From: Streptomyces sp. DH-12
Lineage (GTDB): Bacteria; Actinomycetota; Actinomycetes; Streptomycetales; Streptomycetaceae
NCBI RefSeq assembly: GCF_002899455.1
Contig: NZ_PPFB01000001.1
Location: 682,001-746,000, forward strand
Reading direction: 5' to 3'
DNA: 64,000 bases
Positions 8,960 to 17,546 of the stretch are shown here, piece after piece; position 1 is the stretch's first letter, and each line of letters begins with the position of its first letter. A program made the position numbers and the translations under genes. The notes beneath the pieces are model-generated. The model worked only from the letters and a program-made list of their open reading frames with translations. It ran no database searches and was not told the DNA's origin.

Positions 8960-8997
8960 TTCGCCGCTCCTCCCGCCGACGACCGCCGCGCACACGG

Positions 8998-9015
8998 TCG
9001 TACGGTCCCGTACGA
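8998..9015. promoter_or_regulatory. 18-bp inverted repeat upstream of GH65 gene
   Basis: TCGTACGG-TC-CCGTACGA is a perfect inverted repeat with a 2-bp centre, 39 bp before the GTG of the GH65 gene. Position and symmetry suit a dimeric regulator. The cognate protein is not identifiable here. Confidence 0.5.
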
Positions 9016-9155
9016 GGGCGCCGGGGTGCCGCGGCGGCCCGGCGCCGTCACCGGCGGCGAGTCCTCCCTGCCGGGGGCCGGGCGGTCCCGCCGCGACCGG
9101 AACGGCGCACCGAGTACCCCCGGCCGGAGCGCACCACACACCGCCGGGGGGAGGG

Positions 9156-10904
9156 CTACTGCTCGCCCACCGGCACCCGCCACACCAGGGTGGTGCCGCC
9201 GCCGGGGGTGTCCGAGACGTCGAAGGAGCCGCCGAGCTGCTCGGCGCGCTCGGCCATGTTGCGCAGCCCGCTGCGCCGGCCGCCGGGGGGCAGGCCCACG
9301 CCGTCGTCGGCGACCGTCAGCCGCACCTCGCGCCCGTCGGTCTCCAGGGCCACCTGGACGTGGCCGGCGCGGGCGTGCCGGGCGACGTTGGTGAGCGCCT
9401 CGGAGAGCACGGCCACCAGATGGTCGGCGGCCTCCTTGGAGACGTGGGTGTCGATCAGGCCCTCCATCCGCACGCTGGGCGCGAAGCCCAGCAGCGGGGC
9501 GGCCTCCCCGACCAGCCGTACGACGCGGGCGCGCAGGCCGGCCCCGGCACCGCCCGCGGGCTCGCGCGAGCGCAGCCCGAAGATGGTCGACCGGATGATC
9601 TTGATGGTCTCGTCGAGGTCGTCGACGGCCCGCAGCACCCGCTCCGAGGCCCCCTCGTGCTCGATGAACCGGCCGGCGCTCTGCAGCGTCATGCCGGTGG
9701 CGAACAGCCGCTGGATGGCCAGGTCGTGCAGGTCGCGGGCGATGCGGTCGCGTTCCTCGAGCACGGCGATCTGTTCGGCGTCCTGGCGTCGCTCGGCCAG
9801 CTCCATCGCCACGGCGGCCTGGGCGGCGAAGCCCCGCAGCGGTTCGATCTCCTTGTCGGTGAAGACGGGGCGACCGACCGCGCGGACCAGCAGGAGGATG
9901 CCGCGCACACCGTGCTCGCCGCCGATCGGCACCGCCACGGCCGGGCCCAGCCCGGTGAAGGTCTGCGGGCCCCGGAGGACGCGTTCGTCGTGGGCGATGT
10001 CGGCGGAGGTGACGGGGGCGGCGGCGGCGAACGCCCGCCCGAGCAGGCTGCCCTCGGCCGGTACGACGAGGCCGCGGTGGGGCTCGGCGTCCTGCCCGAG
10101 GGCGAGTTCCACGGTCAGCGAGTCGGTGCCGGGCATGGGCACCGCGACGACGGCGAGGGCGGCCCCGGTGATCTCGCGGGCGCGCTCGGCGACCAGCAGC
10201 AGGGCCTCGCCGCGCTCGCTGCCGGACATCAGCCCGTGGGTGATCTCGGCGTTGGCCTGGAGCCAGCGCTCCCGCAGCCGGGAGTCCTCGTAGAGGCGGG
10301 CGTTGTCGATGGCGACGCCCGCGGCGACCGCGAGGGTCGACAGGACCGACTCGTCCTCCTCGTCGAACTGCAGCCCGCCGCGCTTCTCGGTCAGGTACAG
10401 GTTGCCGAAGACCTGGTCGCGGACGCGGATCGGGACGCCGAGGAAGGTGTTCATCGGCGGGTGGTGCGGCGGGAAGCCGTAGGAGGCGGGGTGCTCGGAC
10501 AGCTTGGCCGCCCGCAGCGGTTCCGGGCGGCGGATCAGCTCGCCGAGGATGCCGTGGCCCTCCGGGAAGTGCCCGATGCGGGCGATCTCCTCGTCGCTGA
10601 CGCCGACGGTGTGGAAGGCGGACAGCCGCTTGCCGTCCGGGCCGATCACGCCGAGGGCGGCGTACTGGGCGTCCACCAGTGCGGCGGCGGCCTCCACGAT
10701 GGAGTGCAGCGCCTGCTCCAGTTCCAGTTCCCGGCCGACGGAGAGGACCGCCTCGAGAAGGCTGTGCACCCGGTCGCGGGTGCCGCGGGCCGCGTCGATG
10801 CGCGCCTGCAGCTCCTCCAGGAGTTCGTCGAGCCTGAGCTGCGGCAGCCGTACGCGCGCGTCCTCAGCCCGTTCCGGGGGCGTGTCCCGCCCGGCGTCTG
10901 TCAC
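9156..10904 (-). CDS. DosS/DevS-like GAF-GAF histidine kinase
   Basis: 582 aa cytoplasmic kinase: GAF-A about 45-200, GAF-B about 220-372, HisKA_3 with RDRIARDLHDLAIQRLF (phospho-acceptor His393), and HATPase_c with SEALTNVARHA, DDGVGLPP and GLRNMAERAEQLGG. In GAF-A, FPPHHPPMNTFLGVP then FGNLYL keeps His148 and Tyr170, 22 residues apart, as do haem ligand His149 and distal Tyr171 of M. tuberculosis DosS, so a haem-based O2/redox sensor is likely. GTG 10904 follows AGGAGG by 7 nt. No response regulator is adjacent. It lies downstream of the roadblock genes. Confidence 0.92.
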   Translation of the reverse strand: MTDAGRDTPPERAEDARVRLPQLRLDELLEELQARIDAARGTRDRVHSLLEAVLSVGRELELEQALHSIVEAAAALVDAQYAALGVIGPDGKRLSAFHTVGVSDEEIARIGHFPEGHGILGELIRRPEPLRAAKLSEHPASYGFPPHHPPMNTFLGVPIRVRDQVFGNLYLTEKRGGLQFDEEDESVLSTLAVAAGVAIDNARLYEDSRLRERWLQANAEITHGLMSGSERGEALLLVAERAREITGAALAVVAVPMPGTDSLTVELALGQDAEPHRGLVVPAEGSLLGRAFAAAAPVTSADIAHDERVLRGPQTFTGLGPAVAVPIGGEHGVRGILLLVRAVGRPVFTDKEIEPLRGFAAQAAVAMELAERRQDAEQIAVLEERDRIARDLHDLAIQRLFATGMTLQSAGRFIEHEGASERVLRAVDDLDETIKIIRSTIFGLRSREPAGGAGAGLRARVVRLVGEAAPLLGFAPSVRMEGLIDTHVSKEAADHLVAVLSEALTNVARHARAGHVQVALETDGREVRLTVADDGVGLPPGGRRSGLRNMAERAEQLGGSFDVSDTPGGGTTLVWRVPVGEQ

Positions 10905-10967
10905 CCGTGTGCCTCCTGTCCCCACGCTCCGGCACCGCCCGCCCGGCGTCTCCCGGGGCGGGCCTCG

Positions 10968-10989
10968 GTCACGGTCCAGTGACCGTGAC
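10968..10989. promoter_or_regulatory. Inverted repeat before the DosS-like gene
   Basis: GTCACGGTC (10968-10976) and GACCGTGAC (10981-10989) form perfect 9-bp arms around CAGT, 64 bp before the kinase start and 133 bp past the roadblock stop. It could be an operator for the kinase gene or a weak terminator. It does not match the DosR box of mycobacteria as remembered. Confidence 0.45.
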
Positions 10990-11121
10990 GGTACGGCATC
11001 GGACGGGACGCGCATCCGGCGGGGACCACGAGCGGGAACCGTCCCGTGCCCGTCCGCGGCGTCCGCGGCCCCGCGCCGGAAGGCGGTGGGCGGGGCCGCG
11101 GCCGCGGCCCGGCGGGGGGTG

Positions 11122-11496
11122 TCAGACCTCCAGTTCGTTCTCGATGCGGCGCAGCTGGTGCCGCGCCATGGCCAGGTTGGCCCGGTTGGAGTCCAGCACC
11201 AGGTAGAGGAAGAGGCCGTTGCCGCCGCGCCCCTTGAGCAGGCGGATCAGGTGGTACTGGCTGTTGAGGGTGATCAGGATGTCCTCGATCTCCTCCTTCA
11301 GGCCCAGCAGCTCCATGGTGCGCAGCTTGGACCGCACCACGTCGGTGTTGCCGGCCGCGGCGACCTCCAGGTTGAGTTCCTTGCCGCCGCCCAGGGTGCC
11401 GAGGGCCATGCCGCTGGTGTAGTCGACGAGCGCGGCGGCCGTCGCGCCGTCGATGGAGCTGAGGCATTCCTTGAGCGACGTCTCGGTGTTGGCCAT
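11122..11496 (-). CDS. Roadblock/LC7 domain protein
   Basis: 124 aa single-domain roadblock/LC7 protein: DGATAAALVDYTSGMALGTL, a central helix pair and GNGLFLYLVLDSNRANLAMARHQLRRIENEL. Roadblock proteins bind or activate small Ras-like GTPases such as MglA and the GTPases of Streptomyces conservons. ATG 11496 is preceded by GGAAAGGA. It is the fourth gene of a minus-strand run, 85 bp after the previous roadblock gene. No GTPase gene is nearby. Confidence 0.88.
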   Translation of the reverse strand: MANTETSLKECLSSIDGATAAALVDYTSGMALGTLGGGKELNLEVAAAGNTDVVRSKLRTMELLGLKEEIEDILITLNSQYHLIRLLKGRGGNGLFLYLVLDSNRANLAMARHQLRRIENELEV

Positions 11497-11581
11497 GAGT
11501 GGTGTCCTTTCCGGATCGTGAAGGGTGGTGCGGGCCGGCGCCGTCGGTGTCCGGGCGTCCGGCCGGGGGGTGAGGTGTCGG

Positions 11582-12106
11582 TCAGCCGCCGGTCTGGGGC
11601 CGGGGCCGGTGGGCGGGGCGCTGCGGGGTCCGTACGGGGAGGGCGCCGATGGGCCGGGACCGGTCGGCGGGGTCCGGGGCGCCGGCGCCCTCGTGGGCGG
11701 CGGGCCGGTCGGCGTGGCGTCCGCCGCCGGGGCCGATGCGGGCGTCCACCAGTTCCGCGATCCGGGCGCCGCTGCGGCGGCCCTCCAGGTGGAGCCGGCC
11801 GACGTTGACCCGGTCGTCGGCGAGGAGGGTGAGCACGGCGGTGGTGCCGGCCGCGTAGGTGGCGATGCAGCCGAGGCCGCCGCGGACCAGGAGTTCGCGG
11901 AAGTCCCCGCGGCCGGCCGCGTCCGTCATCCGGTGGGCGACGCCGAGCGCGGCGGCCGTGAGCGCGGCGAGCCCCTCGGGTTCGGTGCCGGGCACGTCGT
12001 GGGCGAGGACGAGTCCGTCGACGGTGGCCGCGAGGGAGCCCGCCAGTCGCGGGACGCGGGTGCGGAGCCGACGCAGTTCGTCCAGCACGTCGGTCTCGAC
12101 GGCCAT
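11582..12106 (-). CDS. Roadblock/LC7-like protein with disordered tail
   Basis: 174 aa. Residues 1-120 resemble the roadblock fold: PRLAGSLAATVDGLVLAHDVPG, a helix AALTAAALGVAHRMTD, GGLGCIATYAAGTTAVLTLLA and RVNVGRLHLEGRRSGARIAELVDA. The last 50 residues are Pro/Arg-rich and probably unstructured. ATG 12106 follows AAAGGAG. It lies 38 bp after the DUF4388 gene in the same run. The sequence is well diverged from the 11122 paralogue. Confidence 0.75.
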   Translation of the reverse strand: MAVETDVLDELRRLRTRVPRLAGSLAATVDGLVLAHDVPGTEPEGLAALTAAALGVAHRMTDAAGRGDFRELLVRGGLGCIATYAAGTTAVLTLLADDRVNVGRLHLEGRRSGARIAELVDARIGPGGGRHADRPAAHEGAGAPDPADRSRPIGALPVRTPQRPAHRPRPQTGG

Positions 12107-12144
12107 GAGCAGTCTCCTTTCGGCACGCTGCCGGCGCGTGCGGA

Positions 12145-12918
12145 TCACAGTGCCTCCAAGGCGTCCAGGAGCCGTCTCAGCAGCGCTGTGTCGGGCTCGT
12201 CCCAGTCGGCGCGGCCCGCGCCGGGGACGGGGTGGACGGGCGGGGCGGGCGCGGGGGCGACCAGACCGTCGGCGGCCAGCCGGCGCAGTTCGACGAGGGT
12301 GTGGAAGGTGCGGTGGGCGAGGGCGGACGCGATCTGCGCGGCGGTGCGTCCGCCGTCGACCAGGGCGAGGGCGCGGCCCCTGCGGGGCGGCAGCGCCCCC
12401 GGGTCGGCGTCGGGCGTCCGGGTCAGCGGCGCGGTGTCGACGGCCGGGTCGGGCCATATGCGGTCCAGCAGGGCGCGGCGGCGGTACGACTCGCGCAGCA
12501 CCGTCGCGACCGGGACGGGGCGGACCGCGCCGAGCCAGTGCGCGACCCCGGGGCGGAAGCGCAGGGCGGTGCCGTCGTGGGCGAGCGCGAAGTACGCCGC
12601 GTCGAACAGCGCGCCCAGGTGGGCCAGTTCGAGCGCGCCGGCGGTGAGGCGCCCGCTGTCCACGAGCTGGCGGCCGACCCGCTGCCGGGCCCCGGCCCGC
12701 TCGACCGCCTCCCACCAGCCGGCCGGGGCCAGGGCGCCGCTGCGGGTGAGCAGGTCGCCGAGGTCGGGGCTGTGGGCGGACTCGGCGTGGACCACGTGTC
12801 CGGCGGCGAGGTAGAAGATCCCGGAGCGTGTGGTGAGCGCTCCGGTGGCCCGGTCGGCGGCGAGCGTGTCCAGCACTTCGGGGGCGGACCCGTCCGCGCG
12901 GGCGGCGGCAGCGGTCAT
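12145..12918 (-). CDS. DUF4388-type (PatA-like) protein
   Basis: 257 aa. The N-terminal half has the DUF4388 pattern: ATGALTTRSGIFYLAAGHVVHAESAHSPDLGDLLTRSG, then WWEAVERAGARQRVGRQLVDSGRLT. The second half is a winged-helix-like region around GRTAAQIASALAHRTFHTLVELRRLAADGLV. Proteins of this kind in other bacteria accompany roadblock/GTPase polarity modules. The start overlaps the stop of the previous roadblock gene by 4 nt, indicating translational coupling. The molecular role is unknown. Confidence 0.75.
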   Translation of the reverse strand: MTAAAARADGSAPEVLDTLAADRATGALTTRSGIFYLAAGHVVHAESAHSPDLGDLLTRSGALAPAGWWEAVERAGARQRVGRQLVDSGRLTAGALELAHLGALFDAAYFALAHDGTALRFRPGVAHWLGAVRPVPVATVLRESYRRRALLDRIWPDPAVDTAPLTRTPDADPGALPPRRGRALALVDGGRTAAQIASALAHRTFHTLVELRRLAADGLVAPAPAPPVHPVPGAGRADWDEPDTALLRRLLDALEAL

Positions 12919-13307
12919 CCGAGCACCATCCGGTCCGCCATCTCGGCCAGCCGGATACGGGCCAGGGCGAGGTTGCCGTCGGCGCGGTCCAGCCACAGGA
13001 ACAGGAAGACCGTGCTGTCGAAGGCCGTGACGACGAACCGCAGCAGGTGGAAGGCGTCCGCGGTGGTGAGGATCAGGTCCTCCACGGGCGGTTCCTTGCC
13101 CCGGCCGGCGTGCGCGGGGGCGAGGGCGCCGCTCTCCATCGCCAGGCGGGCCAGTTCGGCGGTCTCGGCGGCGGTCGCCTCGACGTCGCCGCCCGGCGCC
13201 TCCCCCACCGCGCCCAGGGCGAGCCCGCTGATCCAGTCGACCACCAGGGCGCCACGGGCCCCGGGCAGTCGCATGGCTTCCACCAGACTCTCGTCGATTC
13301 CGGGCAC
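12915..13307 (-). CDS. Roadblock/LC7-like protein, first gene of the run
   Basis: 130 aa. VEAMRLPGARGALVVDWISGLALGAVG, a central helix region, and DAFHLLRFVVTAFDSTVFLFLWLDRADGNLALARIRLAEMADRMV match the roadblock fold. GTG 13307 with AGGGGG 7 nt upstream is preferred over a longer start. It probably heads a transcript roadblock - DUF4388 - roadblock - roadblock, possibly with the GAF kinase. A weak AACGT-N7-ACGTT repeat lies upstream at 13341-13357. Confidence 0.75.
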   Translation of the reverse strand: MPGIDESLVEAMRLPGARGALVVDWISGLALGAVGEAPGGDVEATAAETAELARLAMESGALAPAHAGRGKEPPVEDLILTTADAFHLLRFVVTAFDSTVFLFLWLDRADGNLALARIRLAEMADRMVLG

Positions 13308-13764
13308 GCCGGATCCCCCTCCTCGCACGGCCGTACCGCGAACGTGATGTCGACGTTACGGTGCGTGCTCGGTCGTGGTGAGGGCTTTGGCGATTTCCCG
13401 GGGAATATGCGACACGGACATCCGGGCGCTGGTAGGGTCCGCGCTTCCCGCCTCCGGCCGGGGGCGGTACGGGCGGCCCACGCGGGCGTTTCCCGAGCAG
13501 GCGCCCGCGCGTGTGCGGGCGGAGCCGGCCCCGACGCGGACGGCGGGCCGGCCCCGCCCGCGCGGCCGTGGTGAGGACCGGGGACCAGGTGGGACCACGG
13601 GTGAAGGGGCGTCACCGGGTGCGCGCCGCGCGCACCCCGCACGCGTCACGCCGAACACGGCCGGGACGCCGGCCGTCCGGGCGGGCCGCCCCCGGGCCGG
13701 ACAGCCGTACGGCGCAACCCGGCGTCCCGTCGTCCGGCGCGGGCGACGATACTGAGGGCAGCAC
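13308..13764. other. Divergent intergenic region
   Basis: About 457 bases between the roadblock run and the gene at 13765. It holds the AACGT-N7-ACGTT inverted repeat (13341-13357) and a less GC-rich patch around 13380-13410 that may carry the promoter of the roadblock run. No gene was recognised. Confidence 0.5.
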
Positions 13765-14949
13765 GTGCCCCCGCTGACGACTGGACCCATGCCGATCTCT
13801 GCCACAGCCCGCCCCACCGTCCCTCCCACCGTCTGGGCCACCCGCGGCCGCCACGTCGGAGAGCGGGCCGAGGAGACGCTCCGGCGCGGCCTCTTCGCCC
13901 TGAAGGACGCCGGGCGCATCGACGACTTCCTGGAACTCCCGGCGGACGACACCAAGCCCGACCTGGTGTTCGAGTCCCGGACGCGGGTCGGTGACGGGGT
14001 CACGGTCCGCGCCCGGCTCACCCTCGCCCCCGCCAAGGGGAAGGGGCGCGAGCGGGACTGGCTCCTGGTCGCGGAGGCGGAGCAGCCCTGGGACCGCTCC
14101 TGGCCGTCCCCGGTCACCCTGTTCTGGCCCTCCGGACCGGACGCCGCCTGGAACCACGACCCCGCGTCCGGACTGCGGCCCGGGGAGATCAACCCGCTCC
14201 CGGAGGACGACAAGGACGTACGGCGCCGGCTGCGGGACTGCGCACGCGACCCCTGGTACATCCACGTGGTGGTCCACGAGGCGATGACCCCGGACGAGCG
14301 CGGCCACGTGCCGCTCGCGCACTGGCTGCCGCCCGGGCTGCGGCACCGGGTCGTCGAGCACCGGGCCACCCCGCAGCAGGCGCGGGTGACGAACTGGGCG
14401 CTGCGGGAGTTCGACGTGGAGGTCCCCCGGGGCGGCGCGGCGGTGCTGCCCGGCCGCCCCGCCCCCGAGGGGTACGAGCCGGACGCCTTCGCCGTGCGCG
14501 CGGTCTTCCTCGACGGCACGGAACCGGCGGACCTGGTCGACGCGGTGGTCCGCTACGACGCGCTGCCGAGGGAGCTGCCGGAGCAGGCCGCTCAGGCGCT
14601 GACCGCGCTGCGGGAGGACTGGCACCTGCTCACCCTCGCCGAGGAGCTCGAGCGGGAGCGGGCGCTGGTGGCGATGTACGCCGAGGCGCTGGACGCCATG
14701 ACGAAGTCCCGCGACCTGTACCGCGAGGCCGCCGAACGCGCCCACGAGGCGCTGGCCGCGTACCGGGAGGCGGGCATCGCCGCCCCGCCCCCGGCCCAGC
14801 CGCCCGGGCCGCGGACCCCTGCCCCGTTCCAGCACCTGACCCGCACGCTGGAGCGCCTGAAGGCGGGCGGGTCCCGGCGTGCCCGCTCGGCCCAGGAGGA
14901 CACGGACGCGGCACCGGAGCCGGAGCCGACGCCTTCGGACGACCGGTGA
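13765..14949 (+). CDS. Hypothetical protein with C-terminal coiled coil
   Basis: 394 aa, not recognised. GTG 13765 is chosen because GAGGG lies 6 nt upstream; ATG 13789 is an alternative. Residues about 30-290 are mixed alpha/beta with many Trp and Pro (RDPWYIHVVVHEAMTPDERGH, LAHWLPPGLRHRVVEHR). Residues about 290-345 form a long charged helix (LAEELERERALVAMYAEALDAM), followed by a Pro-rich acidic tail. No signal peptide or membrane segment was seen. It is convergent with the gene at 15296. Confidence 0.75.
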   Translation: MPPLTTGPMPISATARPTVPPTVWATRGRHVGERAEETLRRGLFALKDAGRIDDFLELPADDTKPDLVFESRTRVGDGVTVRARLTLAPAKGKGRERDWLLVAEAEQPWDRSWPSPVTLFWPSGPDAAWNHDPASGLRPGEINPLPEDDKDVRRRLRDCARDPWYIHVVVHEAMTPDERGHVPLAHWLPPGLRHRVVEHRATPQQARVTNWALREFDVEVPRGGAAVLPGRPAPEGYEPDAFAVRAVFLDGTEPADLVDAVVRYDALPRELPEQAAQALTALREDWHLLTLAEELERERALVAMYAEALDAMTKSRDLYREAAERAHEALAAYREAGIAAPPPAQPPGPRTPAPFQHLTRTLERLKAGGSRRARSAQEDTDAAPEPEPTPSDDR

Positions 14950-15295
14950 GCCGGCGGGCCGCGGTACGCGGTCGTCGTGACCGACCGTACGGGGACCGCC
15001 CGGGACATGCCCGCCCGCGTCGGCCCCGGGGCGGTGTCCGTCGGGCACGGTGACGCCCCGGCCGGGTGAGGGCACCGGTGCGCCTCGCCAGGGGGCGCGC
15101 CGGCCTCGGCCGTGAAGGCGTGCCGTACCGGGTCGACGTACCCCCGGGCCGTGCCGGACGGGCCACGACGGCCGGTGCGCCGGGAGGGCCGGCGAAGGCC
15201 TCGAAGCGGCGGCCGCCGCTGCGGGCCGCGGTGCCGGGCGTGAACGGGGGCCGGGCCGGCGCTGCCCCGTCCACCGCCCGGGACGGCTCCGGGAG
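14950..15295. other. Convergent intergenic, nothing recognised
   Basis: 346 bases between two converging genes. Only GC-rich sequence with short imperfect hairpins was seen, with no open frame having a ribosome site or family match. Confidence 0.5.
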
Positions 15296-16852
15296 TCAGT
15301 CCGTGGCGTGGTGGGGTTCGGCAGGCGGCCACGGGGACCAGCGGGTGCCCGGGGCCGCGGCGGCCACGCGGACCACCAGGGCCACCAACGTCAGCAGCGC
15401 CGCCGCGACGGCGGCCGACGTGGCGAGCCAGGCCGGCGCGAGGGCGAGGTCGACCGCCCTCGGCAGGGCCGCCTCGGGGAACGAGCCTCCGTAGGCGTGG
15501 GCGGCGGCGGGCACGGATGCCGCCACGACCCCTGAGGCGAGCGCGGCCACCGCGGGGCGCACGACGAGGACCAGCGCCGGCACCGTGCACAGCACCGACA
15601 GGCCGACGGCCAGGACGTGCACGTCGAGTGACACGCCGTCACGTTGCAGCGGGAAGTGGGTCACCGCGCAGACGGCGAGGGCCACGGCCGCCGGCCAGCT
15701 CGTCCAGATCACCGGCCGGGCGACGGGCCGGGACGCGCGGGCGGCGCTGCCGGGGCGGCGGGCCGCACGCGGCGTCCGGCGGGCGGCGGGGCGAGGACGC
15801 CCGGCCCGCAGGACGCCCCCGCGGGGGGCCGCGGCGCGCTCGGCCTCGGGGCGGAGGCCCTGTTGCCGTTCCTCTCCCGGACCTTCCGTCCCCTGCGCGG
15901 GCCGCGCCTCGGCCGCGGCCGTGGCCGCCCGGACGAGGTGCTCGGGGGGCCGGTGGGCGGCCAGACGGTCGATCAGTTCGACCAGTTCGTCGACGGAACG
16001 GCCGGTGGCGGCGGCGCGCAGGGCCTCCTCGCGGCAGTGCGGCGCGAGGGGCTCGTTGTGCAGGAGCGCGACGAGGAGGGTGACGTCCTCCACCGGGCGG
16101 TGGGCGGCGGCCGCGCGGATCGTCTCGTCCGCGCTGGCGGCGTCGCGGGGAGGGCGGGTCAGCAGGGCGACCAGCCGGGTGACGTCCTCCACGGACCGGT
16201 CGACGCCGGCGGCGCGCAGGGCGTCGACGACGGCACGGGTGTGCTCGGGCGACCGTTCGAGCGCGGTGATGAGGTCGACGACCTCCTCGAGGGGACGGTC
16301 GGACACGGCGGCGTGCACCAGGTCGGTGACCGGATCGGCGTACGGCCGCCCGGTCGCGCCCGCCGCCGCACCCGGCGGGCCGGCGGGCGTCCGCGCGTCA
16401 CGGGGGCCGCGCGCGTCATGCGTGTCGCGTGCGTCACGGGGATCGCGCGGCTCTCCCGGTTCCCTCGGGGCACGGGTGTCCACCGGGTCCACCGGATAGG
16501 CCGTCGCCACCGGGTCCTCCGGCCTTTCCGCGTCGGCGGGTCCGCGGCGCCCTCCGACCGGATCGCGTGGGTGGTTGCCGTGCACGGGATCGCGGGAGTG
16601 GTGCGCGTCGGCCCGAGGGGCCCGGTGGTCCGCCCCGGACGGGTCACGCGGGCGTGCGGTGTCCGCCGTCGGGTCCGCCGCGTACCCCGTTCGGTCGACC
16701 GGAGCCGGGTGCTCCGCCGTCCGGGAGCGTGCCCGGGCCGGCTCGGTCCGGTGCGTGCCGGTCGCGGTGCCCGTCGTGCCGGCGGGCGGAACCGCGGGCG
16801 GGTCGACGGGTATGCCGGATCCGTTGGAGGAGGACGACGAGAAAGTGGTCAT
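15296..16852 (-). CDS. Disordered - 33-residue repeat - membrane protein
   Basis: 518 aa, not recognised. Residues 1-170 are low complexity with DPR, DAR and DPV words. Four copies of a unit begin at residues 180, 213, 246 and 279, an exact 33-residue period, sharing the pattern AA-x3-R-P/S-V-E-D/E-V-x2-L-V/I-x2-L; each is probably two helices. A basic linker (about 320-385) precedes about four hydrophobic segments between 385 and 500. ATG 16852 follows GGAG by 6 nt. The layout suggests a membrane-anchored helical scaffold with a flexible arm. It is divergent from the DUF1232 gene. Confidence 0.78.
   Translation of the reverse strand: MTTFSSSSSNGSGIPVDPPAVPPAGTTGTATGTHRTEPARARSRTAEHPAPVDRTGYAADPTADTARPRDPSGADHRAPRADAHHSRDPVHGNHPRDPVGGRRGPADAERPEDPVATAYPVDPVDTRAPREPGEPRDPRDARDTHDARGPRDARTPAGPPGAAAGATGRPYADPVTDLVHAAVSDRPLEEVVDLITALERSPEHTRAVVDALRAAGVDRSVEDVTRLVALLTRPPRDAASADETIRAAAAHRPVEDVTLLVALLHNEPLAPHCREEALRAAATGRSVDELVELIDRLAAHRPPEHLVRAATAAAEARPAQGTEGPGEERQQGLRPEAERAAAPRGGVLRAGRPRPAARRTPRAARRPGSAARASRPVARPVIWTSWPAAVALAVCAVTHFPLQRDGVSLDVHVLAVGLSVLCTVPALVLVVRPAVAALASGVVAASVPAAAHAYGGSFPEAALPRAVDLALAPAWLATSAAVAAALLTLVALVVRVAAAAPGTRWSPWPPAEPHHATD
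15923..16315 (-). repeat. Four 33-residue protein repeats
   Basis: Coding repeats of 99 bp within the gene at 15296, starting at residues 180, 213, 246 and 279. The protein pattern is conserved while the DNA is diverged, so these are old protein repeats rather than recent DNA duplications. Confidence 0.7.
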
Positions 16853-17096
16853 GATCGACTCCAGGGTGAAGACTGATGACCATTACTAGGCTCCCCCACC
16901 GCGTGCTGCCACTTGACTGAGCCGCAGGGATGACCTGCGACGATTCCGTGTTTCGGGTGGTGTTCACGGGGCAGCGGTCGCGTGCGCGGCATGGCCGGTC
17001 CCCGCCGCCTTACCGGGGCCCGGAGCGGGAATCCGTTTCCTCGAGGACTGTGTCGCGGCGCGAGGCCGCGGCACGCGGCTCACCGGGAGGAGGGCA

Positions 17097-17426
17097 GTGA
17101 ACTTGGACACGTCCACCGTGGTGTGGGGCGTCGCGGTCCTCGCGGCCGTGATGCTGGCCGGCGCCGTGGCCGTGCTGGTCCGTCTGGTCCGCACGCGGCG
17201 GGAGTTGCGGCGGGCGGGGCTGCCCACCGGGCCCCGCTGGGTGTTCTGGGGCGCGGTGCTCTATCTGGTGCTGCCGGCCGATCTGTTGCCCGATCCGGTG
17301 TACCTGGACGACATCGGCGTCCTTCTGCTCGCTCTGCGCACCATGCGTGGCTCCCTCGGCGCGGGGGTGCCCGGAGCACCCGGAAGGCGGCCGGGCCGGC
17401 AACCCGCCGATGATTACGCTCCGTGA
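17097..17426 (+). CDS. DUF1232 (YkvA-like) membrane protein
   Basis: 109 aa. One N-terminal membrane segment (about 8-30) and a second hydrophobic stretch carrying the DUF1232 pattern VLPADLLPDPVYLDDIGVLLLAL. GTG 17097 has a strong GGGAGGAGGG site. The function of the family is unknown. It precedes the RiPP precursor gene by 120 bp in the same direction, but an intervening promoter-like TATAAG makes co-transcription uncertain. Confidence 0.82.
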   Translation: MNLDTSTVVWGVAVLAAVMLAGAVAVLVRLVRTRRELRRAGLPTGPRWVFWGAVLYLVLPADLLPDPVYLDDIGVLLLALRTMRGSLGAGVPGAPGRRPGRQPADDYAP

Positions 17427-17546
17427 GGAAACCAACCACCCGTTCGATTCGTATAAGTCTCTGGAAGCCAACGCTAGTCGGCGGACCAAGCGGCGGCGCA
17501 CAGAAGGCCGTTGCCTGATCGGCGCAGCACCGACGAGGGAGAGACG

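Noticed and set aside
17511..17546. Longer start for the RiPP precursor
   Set aside because: The upstream ATG lacks a ribosome site, while ATG 17547 has GGGAGAG at good spacing and gives a family-like N-terminus.
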